Shown here: piece after piece, positions 13,001 to 24,900 of the stretch | Numbering within the stretch: position 1 is the stretch's first letter | Layout: each line of letters begins with the position of its first letter | NCBI GenBank assembly: GCA_000226015.1 | Contig: JH153119.1 | Location: forward strand, 22,477 to 86,476 | Source: Mnemiopsis leidyi | Lineage: Eukaryota > Ctenophora > Tentaculata > Lobata > Bolinopsidae | Length of the DNA: 64,000 bases | Direction of reading: 5' to 3' | Notes under the pieces: model-generated | Database searches by the model: none | Told to the model about the DNA's origin: nothing | The model's input: only the letters and a program-made list of their open reading frames with translations | Made by a program: the position numbers and the translations under genes

Positions 13001-16000
13001 AATTATAATAAATTCCATTGTTGTTGTGTTTTGTTTACATGCTAGTGTGTCTGTCTTAACGACTGTATGATATCCTAGACTGGGTCTCATAATCTCCTAA
13101 ATGTTGTTCTTAACAAGCAGAAAGAGGGGCCAGGTCAAGCATGTCGGACTTTGTCCGACCCTCATTCGAAGCGAATAGAGGGGATGGGAATAAAATGACA
13201 GGAGGGTGCGCGCTGCCGTACAAGGTCTAGCATGTTGATGAACTGTTTCCATGTCTGCAGAGAACTAAATATACCCATATACACCAACCGACAGAATGTT
13301 TATGGCAGAGTTAAGACACTTAGGTTTGAGATAGGGGCTGTTAAAAATCTATATTGAGTCTGATCAGATCTAAGAAGCTGGCAAAATTCATGTTTACTTT
13401 CTGGACGGACTCCAACTAAGACCACCCAGACTGTCTCTTTATCACCTAGACTCTAAAAATTTACGACAAGACTCTTAAAAGGGTTTTGGGAAATCAATTT
13501 ATACAAAAAATATCGACAGCTGCACAACTGGTAAGATAATATCCTATCGCGGGCTCATTTAAAACATTCATAATATGATGCAAGATGCCATCAACATATT
13601 CATATTTTTGTGATGATGCAGCCCCTATTTCCAAGAAAGCTGCAGCTCACTTGAACACTGGTCATAGGTTGAACAATCACAAGTACCCCTTCCGCCTTCC
13701 TTGCCTGCACACACACAAACAGTGCAGATCAGAAGGAGTTGCCCTCTTTTTGACATGGTGCTACACGAAGGCTAACCTGCTCCTTTTACAGCACCCGCTC
13801 TCTTTTTTTTGCACCATCCTTATTTTTCTTCAGTTACCGTGAAAGTTGCGGCAGTACGCGTGTGTTTTCCCCTGATTTGTCACGAATTTCGCTGTCTATT
13901 TAGTGTAAACCAACTACATTGTACATAGCGCATCTACATTATGCTCCAGGCTGTACATTTTGCTCAGGGGTGTACATTTTGCTCCAGGGTTTACATTCTG
14001 CTCCCTTGCTCCAGGGTAACAGGAGAGGTACCATTGTAGCCAGTAGTGCACGTTTCTCTCGACTCTCTCTTTCTCCACCGCTGTCTATTTTGGACAGTAA
14101 TTACACGCGCTCTCTCTATTCCCGTGTGTAATGGAGCTCGTTATGTTTGTCTTTCTGCACTCTATAGCTCTTCCAATCGATCTGTGTAGTTTGTACGTCG
14201 TCATTCGTTCCAGTTTTATTTGTGTGTATATAGGTTACTCAGGACGACTATAGTAATGTTACATTACCATGCGGTCCATATGGCAATTGACATTGTTGTT
14301 TGATCTCGTGTGATCTCTAACGAAAATAGTTATTTTATTTCCCATCGGACCATTTTTGGTAACTTACTCATGGAATTTGGGCTACAAACCCACATGTCGC
14401 CGTTCTTTCATAAGTAGAGGTGGACGTTTTATTGCTAAGAGCGGGCTATTATTGTGGCTGTCCATCCAGCTCCGGTAGAGGACCGGTAATGTTACACGTT
14501 AATATGCTTCCTAAGTTGTATTTGTACTTTTTTTTTGTATTTGTACGATAATATTTGTACTTTGTACCTACTTGATACTGTACCATCTGTCGACTGTCAA
14601 AGAGTTTGTCTCATTATCTAGGTGGTTGTTGTCACATTTTGTGTTGCTAACAGTACACACATCATAGAGTCTTGTTCACAAAATAGGTTCGTTACATCTC
14701 CATAGCAACAACCTTTGTACCCAGTATGGTAAGCCTTGACGAACCGCAATTAGATTGTGGGGACTATAACCGGCGCACTTTTAGGTGGATACTTCGGCGG
14801 ATACTTCGGCGGATCCACCGCGGACAAAGTCTGCCGGATGTTGTCCCAAGTCGTGCGGCAAGTGCGATGTTTTTGGTATTTGTACACTGATTCTCATTAA
14901 ATTATCGATGATTTGAAAGTTAGAACGTATTAGCTATATAGCCACACTAATTATGATCGCGAGTATTATTCCTTCACCTCAGTACACAATTCACACATCC
15001 CTTAAGAAATAAAATGTGCGTGTAATGTTTGTGTATGGGGTGTTAAAATGTTAAGTTTGTGTTTGTTTACAGCTACACCGGACATGACAGCTCACTGCTG
15101 GGGGGCGCCAGAAATATCAGACGCTGTAGCCGCTCCTTCTTTTCCACGCCTAATTCTTCTTCCTAGTATGGCTGTAAACCTGCTTTTATTTAGGATACAT
15201 CTTAATTTACCAAGCTCTTCTGGTTTCTGCTTGACCCGCGTTGAATGGAGACAAAAAACTTGAAGACCGTTATACTGCCATTTTGTTTCTCACCTCGATA
15301 GATTTCCTATTTTGCTAGTTCTGAGTTCCCTTCCTCCAAGATTAGATTAGATCGCTTTCGACTGCAATCGAATTTGTTCCCTCCTTAGTCCTAATGTTGG
15401 TTCGACCCATATTTTTCTGCAGATGGCAACTAATATCATGTTGCGAATAACATCTAACTAGCTCTATAGATCACTACCTCATTCCGCCCCTAATCTACAG
15501 CTCTGACCTCTGCACCCCTATTAGTGACGTCATTGTCCCCCAATAGGGCACGTCTTATCAGCGCATTACGTCACGCAGTTAACTTTGCTACCTACATTCC
15601 TGTAACTGATATTCCAGGAGGTGTACTTGGTGCAGTCTGTCGATATTTTGTGAAGTTTGTTTTTGGTTTGTTTGCGGTTTGTCCTGTCTTTCTTGTCGGA
15701 ATCCTATTCTTAACCTAACAGCTGCTCCAAACTGCTATCTGAATTGAATTCATTTTAAATTACCGCGCAGTCGTCTCTCTCCAGCTATTGTTGCTCTGCT
15801 ATCGTCGTTCAAGAGCAGTTTAACAAAGAGTACGGATATCCCATATCTTATCGATAATTTATTATTGAATGCTATTATCATCGATTATATTGAATCAACC
15901 TTTGTTCGGTTGTATTTGTCAGTTTAGAAATCCAACACGGACATATTTCTCATGATTTAAATAATGATAGTGTATAAACAAGAAGCAACGTTGGGATCTA

Positions 16001-19000
16001 TGTAAAATTAAAAGACAAATTGTTATCGATAAAAATTCTAGTTGAATTTTGGTAAAATGCTAAATCTGTATCATTTTGAATCCTCTTAAGGAAATAGGAT
16101 TTCAAATAAGCCGCTCTTTATAGATAATTTTAACACGATCCGCTAAATCAAACAATCGAACATTCACCTCTGTCCATTGTCCCGCCATATCTCGCGGAGG
16201 TGTAAATTTTTGTACCCCTCGCGAATTTAAATTCCTCCCTTTAACATAAGGAACTCGATCTTCGACTTTCTGCCGCTTATGTTGTGCTGCAGTATTTGTA
16301 AACGAATTATGTCATGAGAATTATCTAATGATACTACACTCACGCGTAGTAGGACGTATTTTGGAAAATGACATAACTCAACCTTTGCTGGTGTCTTTAC
16401 CCGGTTTGCATATTATCTGTCCTAGGCCTGTGTCCCCGGGGCTTTTATGCTCATTTCCTGTTAAATTATGTTCCCTTTACCAGTCATAGCTTTGTAATAT
16501 TTCTTATCTGTACAGGTTTGCGTATTTGTATGACTTACAGCCTAATGCTCCGGCGATCGAATCTTTACTGACAATGAAGATTGAACCATGGTGTTTTTAA
16601 TCGCTATAATTTGGACTTTATGTTATCATCATAACACCTCCGCGGCAGAAGAGAATTTCCTCTAAAAATAGACATTGGTCTTAATAGGGTCTGTAGCTTG
16701 TGTAGATTTTAAAGTCCAGTAACTCAGAGTATTTACTATTTTGATATTCAACTCCGTCCCTAAACCTTTACTGGTGTCAAGTTTAAAACTTGGGGCATGT
16801 TAAGTCTGCTGAACCTGGAAACCTTGATTACCTTAATCTGCTAATTGTTAGAAAATTTGTTTGTTCTCACTCCCACATGAAAATTGGTGACTCCGTAACC
16901 TTTTTCTCTTCTCCACGATATTGTTTAAGTTTGTTGTCTTCAATTTAGCAAGTAAGTGTGTGATATTCGACAAAGCGATAGCCCCTTGATATACACCCAC
17001 CCTCTTTTATAGCCTTACCCCCCCCCCCCCCCACGGCATAACAACTCCCGTTCTTCACCTCTTGTGGGAAGACTTGAGCTCGAGTCTCACTCGAAAATGT
17101 TAATTCTCCCCTATATAGCTAGTAGAAAGTCGGCCTTTCAGAAACATCGGTTTTAACACTATCGTTAGAGCAATTACCGTATCCAGAACCTATCTTACCA
17201 TTTTCGGTGTTGTTATGGCCACCACTAACTCACCCACTATGGATGAATGGATGATCTCAGCTGCTCCATATTGTGCCACACTGCGAGCTGAATTCTTGCT
17301 GAAACTCGATACGACTAAGTCGATTACTTCAGACCGCCCATCTTTCTGTCCTGGATTGTTCCAGTTGAGATGTGCGAGTTGATCCGGTTATTTCGACTCT
17401 TCTGTTATGTTCTATTTCTTGAGGGTTTACAACCTGATCTCATTGTTTTATCATCTAAACCACTGAATCACCCCAGTTCTCAACACTAAGTCAAATGTTC
17501 CGACCTCTATGTTTGTGTTTAGCTGTGGTCTTTGGCATTTCAAAATTGCGACATTTCTATGTCGAATAAGCCCCCAGGTTCATAATACCACGCTATATTT
17601 CGACACGACTGCAATTTCGATCATCTCACGCCTGAGGTGCCTTACCGCCTAGACTCCTCCCTAAACCCCCTGAACAATGTTTGATCTGTTAACCAGGAAT
17701 CAGAGAACGACACTTACTTCTCCAGACAACAATCATGACCAGCTCTTTACCAAAGTACCGAACCTAACTATACCTAGTCGATCTCACTACACTCCAATAC
17801 AACAATTCACGCCAAATTCCAACGAACTACAAGTTTAACACTTCCAACCCCTGAACTCCCTCTGAAGCGACTGATCCAGTACCATGAGGTACCCCACTCT
17901 CTCTCTCTCTGATAGGGTGCCTGGAGGTCGGGCTTCATTCAGAGATCAGCTTACACTTGCTCCGGAGCTCTGTGTTCCTGCACTTGTGAGCTTAGTGTAC
18001 AATGTAGAGTGCCTGGATTATAGGGTGCAATTATATAGTGTCTTCCTATATTAGTCAGTGTCTTCCCATGTAGACGTGGTTTAAAGTCTATAATAATTGT
18101 TAGTGAGTCTAGTAATTGTTAGAGATCATTTCTGGTTCTTGTTTTATCTCTTTCATTACTTTGCAATCATTAATTAACCTTTTTTGTTTTACATTATCTG
18201 TGTAGTTTGCTTGGTTTAGCTCAATTATTTTCTACCTAGTGCCTATAAAACACCTGTATAGTAAAACATGTCGTGTGGTGACGAAATGAGGTCCCGAAAT
18301 AGAATAAACCCGATCATATCACTCTAGTTATCGGGAAATCATTCCTGTCTGAAGTCAGAAGATTAATCTATGTTTCCATGAAATCTATATTCCTTTGTTG
18401 GTCCCACAGACATAACGGTTGCACTCGCTGACACTGATCATATCCTCTTTAACGATACTCCCCCAATTTTCTTTTTTTATCAGTTGTGATAAAATTAACT
18501 TTGTTACAAAGCTCATGACAGAGTATGTTGCTTATTATGAAACCTGACAACACGTGACTAAACAACTATACACTAAACTACCCGATACAGCGGATCAATT
18601 ATAGTACATCACTATAATGAGGACCTGTAATATAGTCTCCGAATTCGGAAGTGTACGTAGTATCGTTGTCTGTAGACTACATCTGGTACATCGTAAACAT
18701 TCTACTTATCATTGCGTGTTATTAACATCTTTCTTTATGATACAGAACTACGTTTTTCCTAGCTGTTTGCTAGGAACTGAAGACTTATTTTATTTTCTGT
18801 CTATTTCTTGTTGTTTAAACCTCTTATTTCTACTATTCACCAATAATATGGATCTATTTAATAGTAATAAGTTAATAAGTTATTCAGTAAAGTAGGATAT
18901 CGGTGCCTCAAACGCAAGTACATATTGATTTGTCTTCAGGTCTCCTCCATTTTGTTTAATTGTTTCCGTTACACGATATCATATTTTTTGAAAACAAAAA

Positions 19001-19519
19001 ACTAATTGATATTCCTTAGATAAATTCATCTCTATTCAATAAGATCAAAGCGTCTGATTTCCACCAATTTACGTCACAAAGTTGTCGGAGTTGGTGAAGA
19101 TTTTAAAATAACGACTATAAATACTTCTTTCAAGTTTTAATGAGCATTCCAATTGACTGCTGGTACCTAACCCTCCCACATACTTAATCTTTCTGATCGC
19201 GTAAATTATACCATTCATTCCAATCTTTCCTCAGGAGTATGTAGAATTAAAGAAAAGACCTCAACTATATAGAACTCCACAACGCAAGCAGGTAATAGCT
19301 CATTTTACAATTTTCCATCCCACGAAAATATGTAATCGATTCTATTTAGTCTAACGTTCCCTCGATTGGCATCAGTCGCTGGTTTGTCGTTCATAGATCT
19401 GTAATGCTTTCCAAATTCCATGTGTTTAACTTTTCGTGTGTTTTGATTACAGAAATCCTATCCGAGAATAACTTCCACTGCCGTGGAGTCTCCTCTACTA
19501 CTCCATGTCATTACTCGAT
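10077..19519 (+). CDS. candidate 5' exons of a basic Ser/Arg-rich protein, perhaps the N terminus of the large coiled-coil gene
   Basis: Three small exons fit each other. 10077-10268 starts with ATG, encodes 64 residues (MSKFSENNL, later TPSRRSSSLGTRTGKSSPP) and ends AAG|GTATGT. 19235-19291 follows tttcctcag, encodes EYVELKKRPQLYRTPQRKQ and ends CAG|GTAATA. The third starts at 19453 after gattacag (KSYPRITSTAVESPLLL) and may end at 19519 (GAT|GTATTT). Phases are 0/0/0, then 1 at the last donor. A weak acceptor at 20749 (gaggaag) inside the next large exon would continue the frame in phase 1, which would join these exons to the 20734-54603 gene. Equally, that gene could start at its own ATG and these could belong to a separate short transcript. 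The intron from 10269 to 19234 is unusually long. Confidence 0.4.
10269..19234. other. long non-coding stretch (intron or intergenic)
   Basis: No convincing exon, transposon or RNA gene is visible in these 9 kb. Noted items are a near-perfect inverted repeat around 11642-11667 (aatcggcgg and ccgccgatt arms), a C-run at 17019-17032 and a short TC run near 17898. The ORFs here are short and have no domain or composition typical of proteins. Confidence 0.45.
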
Positions 19520-19813
19520 GTATTTGTTCTCCAATGTTACGTAATTCAGTGCTCTTATCACAAATCGGACGATTCACCATATATGATATCACCCAATAAG
19601 TACAGGAATGGGCCAAGATGTGAAAATTGTTTCCGGAATCTTCACGATTGTTTGTATCCAAAGTATAAATTTCTTAATTTTGTTAACGGCGACGTTTTGT
19701 TATTGTTCTAAAAACAAAAGTTTATAAGGCGAAATAATAATTTCACTGACAGTTAACATGTCTCTTGCACGTGCATTGTTAAACTGCGTAGTCCAGAGCA
19801 GCGCACGTGACGC

Positions 19814-20041
19814 GTGTTACATCACTCCTGGGTCCTGCTCATAATTCTCTGTATACACCTCGCCGGTGAAACTTCAAACCCTGGACCAGTTAGAACCATC
19901 ACTGACACTAGTTACCGAGACCCGGAACTTAGCTACTACTATATAACCTGCACCTCTATGCTCACTACAGTCATTATCTGGTACTATCATAACTGCAATA
20001 GTTTTCATCCTCAATATCTAGCCACTGTCTTAGTTTCATGA
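19814..20041 (+). mobile_element. LINE-like fragment with a 2A-like motif
   Basis: A short plus-strand frame reads a hydrophobic leader (WVLLIILCIHLAG) directly followed by ETSNPGPV. A hydrophobic stretch followed by a D/GxExNPGP motif is known at the start of the ORF in several CR1-like and related non-LTR retrotransposons, where NPGP can act as a 2A-type ribosome-skipping sequence. No endonuclease or reverse transcriptase follows, and a 14-base assembly gap starts at 20059. The call rests on this one motif, so chance similarity remains possible. Confidence 0.35.
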
Positions 20042-20058
20042 CATTCGTTAAAGCACTT

Positions 20059-20072
20059 NNNNNNNNNNNNNN
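20059..20072. other. assembly gap (14 N)
   Basis: Run of N in the given sequence. It falls just after the LINE-like fragment, so its boundaries may be mis-assembled. Confidence 0.99.
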
Positions 20073-20733
20073 AGTTTCTTAACCCTGACTCTCATGGTTC
20101 GTTACCCCCTCTATATAACGTAATGGGGCTGATGATCATACCATTCCGGAAAGATAATCGTCTTTGTCTGACACGTCAACACGTGACATATCATGACGTC
20201 ATGCCAGGGTGTAACCTCGTGTAGTAGAAAAATGTCTGATCTCTAGATTGAGCTAGCTTCCTCTTTAAACCCACATGGAACTTGATCTCCGTGTGGATGT
20301 AATGGACCAAAAATATGCAAGCTATGACGGTCTCGACTGACCCTGTGATCGTGTTATAATACGAAATCTAATTTTGAAGTTAACCCGCTCCTCAGAGTAC
20401 TGCAGCACTTTTCCTCTTCATTCCTTATCATTCTTCTTCCGCTTGTATACGCTCTGTTCTGCCTAGTTTGGGTTACATCGATCTTTGTGTTACACACATA
20501 CTGTGTTCAGTGATATAATTGAGCTGTACACAGAAAACATCCCGCCACAATAGTATCTGATCCAGTATATTGTATAGACTGTTGACGTTTAAGATAAACA
20601 AACATTACAAAGTGTGTACAGTCTACATATCGAGTCTGTACAATTTGCTACCTTCTTTGTTTTATTTAGCAGACACTTTTCTCTTGTTGTGAACTTTTGT
20701 TTAAATTTGTCGTTGCGCTGACAATAATGACCA

Positions 20734-23700
20734 ATGTCCTCTGAGGAAGGTCGCAAGTCCGAGGGAATCATTAACGTCCGTCTTCGATCGGATCCTGGAC
20801 CGAGGACCCGCCAAGGATCAGATTCTAGTGATAAAGACCAGAGGGTCTGTGTAAGCGAGATCCTGTTGTCTCCAACCCAAAACAGCGACGATGAGATCGT
20901 AGAACACGATCCGTCTGAGATTGTAGGAGAATTTGTCAGTAGCCCGGACCGGTCGTCTCCAAGCGGTTTTTCTGTTTACAACAGCGAGGAAGCTCCCATT
21001 TCCGTCCCTTCTTTACATTGGAGCGGTTCGAAAGTGGAGGTTGACGTGATTGCAGTAGAGGACGAGGAGGCGGTTTCTAGGATCGTCCCAGGGTTTTCTC
21101 CACTTTTAACAGATCGTGAAGATGATACTAGATCTGTTGGAAGTAGCAGCTCCTCCGATGTCACATCTGCAGACGATGAGGTGAAGTATGAGATCCGAAA
21201 CCTGGGTGCTATCCTTCTGAGGACATTAACACCTGATCAGTTGACATTGCCGACTGTAAACAAGACTGAGGGACAGTCAAGTGATGCTGAGTCCATGGTA
21301 GTACACTCTGATGTGGAACAGGACCAAGGTGAAGATTCCTATCGATCAAGTTTAGAGATTCGCCGAACGTCTCTGTCAGAGTTCTTGATCGAACAAACTA
21401 GATCTCGCTCAGAAAGTTCAGAGGAAGTTATAAGTCACAATGGTTCAGAGGATTCAATGATTGTTCAATCGGATGTCGAGTCGGACTTAGGGACGGACTC
21501 GTATAAAGTTTTTAACGTTAAAGTAGAAAAAACATCTGATAAGTCCTCTGGGTCGCCCAGACCTCTATCGCCGGAAGAAGAGGAAAACAGTGATGTCTCG
21601 GCTGACTCGATGATAGTTCAGTCAGATGTGGAGTCTGATTTGGGTGCTGATTCTTACAAGGCTTCTTTCATCATCGATAATAAATCAAACAACTCTTCTT
21701 CTGCTTCTTCTACCTCGTCCAGTTCTTCCTCATCGGCCTCTCTACAAAGTAGTAATCATTCCATGGAAATCAAGTCGACTGTTGATGTTGATGTAGCTCT
21801 TGCCTCCGATTCGTATAGAAATATCAGATCAATCGAAAGATGCGATGATAACCAGGAATCAATAAAACATTTCCAAAATATGGAGACATCAGACAAATCT
21901 TCGTCTTATAATGACTCTAATTCAGATGCTGGCAGTGAGAATAGCATGATAGAGCATGAAGGAGTAGAAAATCACTCCGCGAACTCCTACCATTGTGTAA
22001 CAAAGTCAGCTGTATCCCTAGCTCTTAGTGAGGATCCCAACAACTTGAACTTTTATTACGATGACTTAAAATCACCAGTTGCAGTTTTTATTCAGTCACC
22101 AACTCCAAGTCATGTCACTCTTTCAAGTCAGCTAGAACCTGAAGTTGAACTACCTGAAGAAAATTGTCACTCAGAAATGACAGAGGAACACGATGCTTCT
22201 GAATCAGTCAAATCCGGCTCCCGAGTGTCATTCGAGCTTCCTGTCTCTGACAAAACTTCGTATTCTTCTAAAAGTTCATCATCACTCGAGTTTCAGGAAT
22301 ATTCACCCATCAAGGTGGAAGTGGAACTCAGTCGAAGTCATGTTTCCATCCAGAGCGATACAATACCAGAAAGTAACAGTGACGACTCCCTGACCATATC
22401 CGACTCTCAGCCTGTTCTAGAACAAGGAGAGTACTCCCCGTTACAACACGAAGTTCCATCCAGCTCAAGTCTGGGTGAGGGGACAACTTCTCTGGCCACT
22501 GACTCTCAGCTTGCCTACTTCGGAGTGGAGGTTTCCTCTTCTCGATCACTCAGCATAGAGAACTTGTTGTCAGCAAGAGCTCATGAGGTCGCTGCGTCAC
22601 TTGAGTCCATAATCAATTCTGAGCTGTATGATGATCCCGTAGCATTACGTGAGGGCATCGCCGCTGCAAAAAGTTCAAATAGTATAGTTTTGGAAACGGC
22701 TCTCAAAATCATGCACTCCAAAAGCTCTGACGCTGTACTGTCACTTTGTCAGAGCTTAGAAAAAACGTTAGACACTAAGTCAGACGTCACCCATTCTTCA
22801 GACAACATTCTTGACATAAGGAATGACGAGAATTTGGTCATCAAAACAGCAAAGCAACTTCTTGAAGCTAAAACAGAAGAGGAGCTTGAGAGACTTTATC
22901 TTCTGTTGATTGATGCTGCTGGGGTTGAAGATGAAGAAGCCGCGATTGAGAGTGTCCTGACTCTTATTTCTTCGTCAGATGTTCCTAGTACGACCACTGA
23001 TGAGCTAACAGACATATTGACGTTTTGTAGAAACACGTTGGAGGGTAGGAAAAAGGAGTTTAAAGTTGAAGAGGAAAAACAGGGCACTCAATTTTCTTCA
23101 GCTAAAGGTAATTTGATGAAACTTTTGACTGCTGAGTACGATCAAGATTCTGAGACAGAGGTGAAGCCTGTCCTATCCGAAGGAGGGACACAGTTTTCAT
23201 CTGCTAAAGACAATCTCATGAAGCTGTTAACTGCAGAATATAATCAAGATTCTGACTCTGTTAGAAAAACTGTGCCTTCTGAAGAAGTTCCATATGAGAC
23301 GGTTAGCGGTCGGTTCCACGAAGCTAAATTAATCCTCAAGTCCACTCTTGATGAGGAATATCCGGAACTTAAAATTCAAGCAGAACGTCTCCGTCAAAAC
23401 AGGAAAATTCAAATTCCAATCCAAAATTCTGACGTCTGGGAAGCTCTTCGTAAACTTTTACTGGGGGAATATCCGCCCGAGGAGGTTGATTATATCTTGA
23501 GGACTGGGCGAAGGTTTTTGCCCAGCAAACCTTCTGCTGCAAAGGAAGAAGAAGACCATAAGCCACCGTTATCACCAAAACCTACGAATTGGAAAGCATT
23601 GCCAAGAGAGCTCATACCTTCTGACATTGATTTAACCTCTACTGAGTCCTCTGATCCGATTAAAGTGTCAATCGTTCGTTCACCACCTGAAGACGAGGGG

Positions 23701-24900
23701 GAAATTTGTGATATTTCCGAAAAAATGGCTGCTCGCATCCGAGCGATCACGGCCAAAAAGAAGATCCAATTAGCCGCTGCTCGGGCTGCTAAAAAAGCTA
23801 GAGCAATAGAGGAAGACGGTGAAGATTGCAATGATTTACCTGAAGATTTCGAGCTGAAAATCCAGGCGTCAGCTGCCAAGGTTCGCAAGATGATTGTGTA
23901 CCGACAAAAGTTCACTGGTGCTTTAAAAGCAAGCGTTGCATTGCGTAAGGAGAAAAACAAAGCTGACAAACTAGAAAATAATTCTCCTGTAAAAGTGATA
24001 ATACCGGAGCAGTCTTCCATTGCGACCATTGAAGACAGACACAATTCTGAGGACGAAGATTCATTGTTTTCTGTCTGGTCAATGGCCGACTCTGAGGTAC
24101 AAAAAGGGATTGCAGATCATGCTAAATATAACAGTCCTCAAATTCTATCAGAAGAAGATCTCACAAGTACTGATGGTATAAACGTTGAAGCTGAAGTTAT
24201 CCAAACGGTTGATGCTTATTTGCACAGCTCTGATGAGTCCATTCTTGTCTCAAAAGAATGCCCTTTTCCTGCTGATGATATCACAGAGTCGGAAACCAGC
24301 GGAAGCGGCTGTGTAGAGATTTGTAACACGTCAGATGTATTTACACCCTGCCTAACCAGAACATCGTTATCCAACCTTACCCGTTCGGAGGGATCGCAGA
24401 CCACCCAGAAAACTGTTGCCTCTAATACTGACTTTGGTCAAAGGTTCATCTACGGGAGGAACTTTGAAAACTGGGAGGAATCTTTCCAAGAAAATTTAAC
24501 CAGGACATCCCAACACTCTGTCACAACAGATCTCAGTTTCTACAACCTGGTATCTCTGACCAACATGCCAGATCACAGCCCTGCTTGTTCACATGATAAC
24601 TGTCCGTGTTGTGCCGCCAACAAAGCTATCATCACCAGTCTGAGGAAGAGGCTGAGGAGTCTGATTGAACAATTTGATAAACACATGGATTTCACGTTGT
24701 TTACACTGCTTGAGATGGCGCTGTTTCTTTTGGAGAACCCTGAGGAGAGGGAACATGCTATCGATACCTTGGAGAGACTTGGAGATCAAGTCTGGAGAAC
24801 ACCGTCAGATCTGAATATTTATCAGAAAGTTCTAACTTTACTGCACTTCTTGGATATGGAGAACGCTGAGGCTGATAGTGATATGAATCTTCATGCGAAG
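20734..24900 (+). CDS. exon 1 of the giant gene: 1,389-residue acidic, Ser-rich region
   Basis: This single open exon has its first in-frame ATG at 20734, with in-frame stops just upstream. It ends at AAG|GTGGGT in phase 0, joining TGC GAG AAG at 25511. The protein is rich in Ser, Asp and Glu and probably disordered for its first 650 residues. Five copies of an SMIVQSDVESDLGxDSYK-like motif start near residues 187, 240, 291, 342 and 403. A predicted helical part from about 600 holds two near-identical GTQFSSAKxNLMKLLTAEY units (about 784 and 819) and two diverged ones (about 863 and 900). Residues 1020-1110 are Lys/Ala-rich helices. The end carries a Cys cluster (CSHDNCPCC) and a helical domain with EMALFLLENPEEREHAIDTL. 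The many phosphorylatable Ser-Asp/Glu sites suggest CK2-type regulation (inference). Confidence 0.85.

Noticed and set aside
13585-13842. 85-codon plus-strand frame
   Set aside because: No splice context, no recognisable domain, hydrophobic chance composition at its end.
14698-14713. X-box-like site (gttgctatgg on the minus strand) that could mark RFX control
   Set aside because: Only one half matches the consensus and it is not close to a defined promoter.
15073-15166. Possible orphan exon after a good acceptor (gtttacag), reading YTGHDSSLLGGARNIRR and then a stop
   Set aside because: Its incoming phase does not fit the nearest upstream donor, and no partner exon was found.
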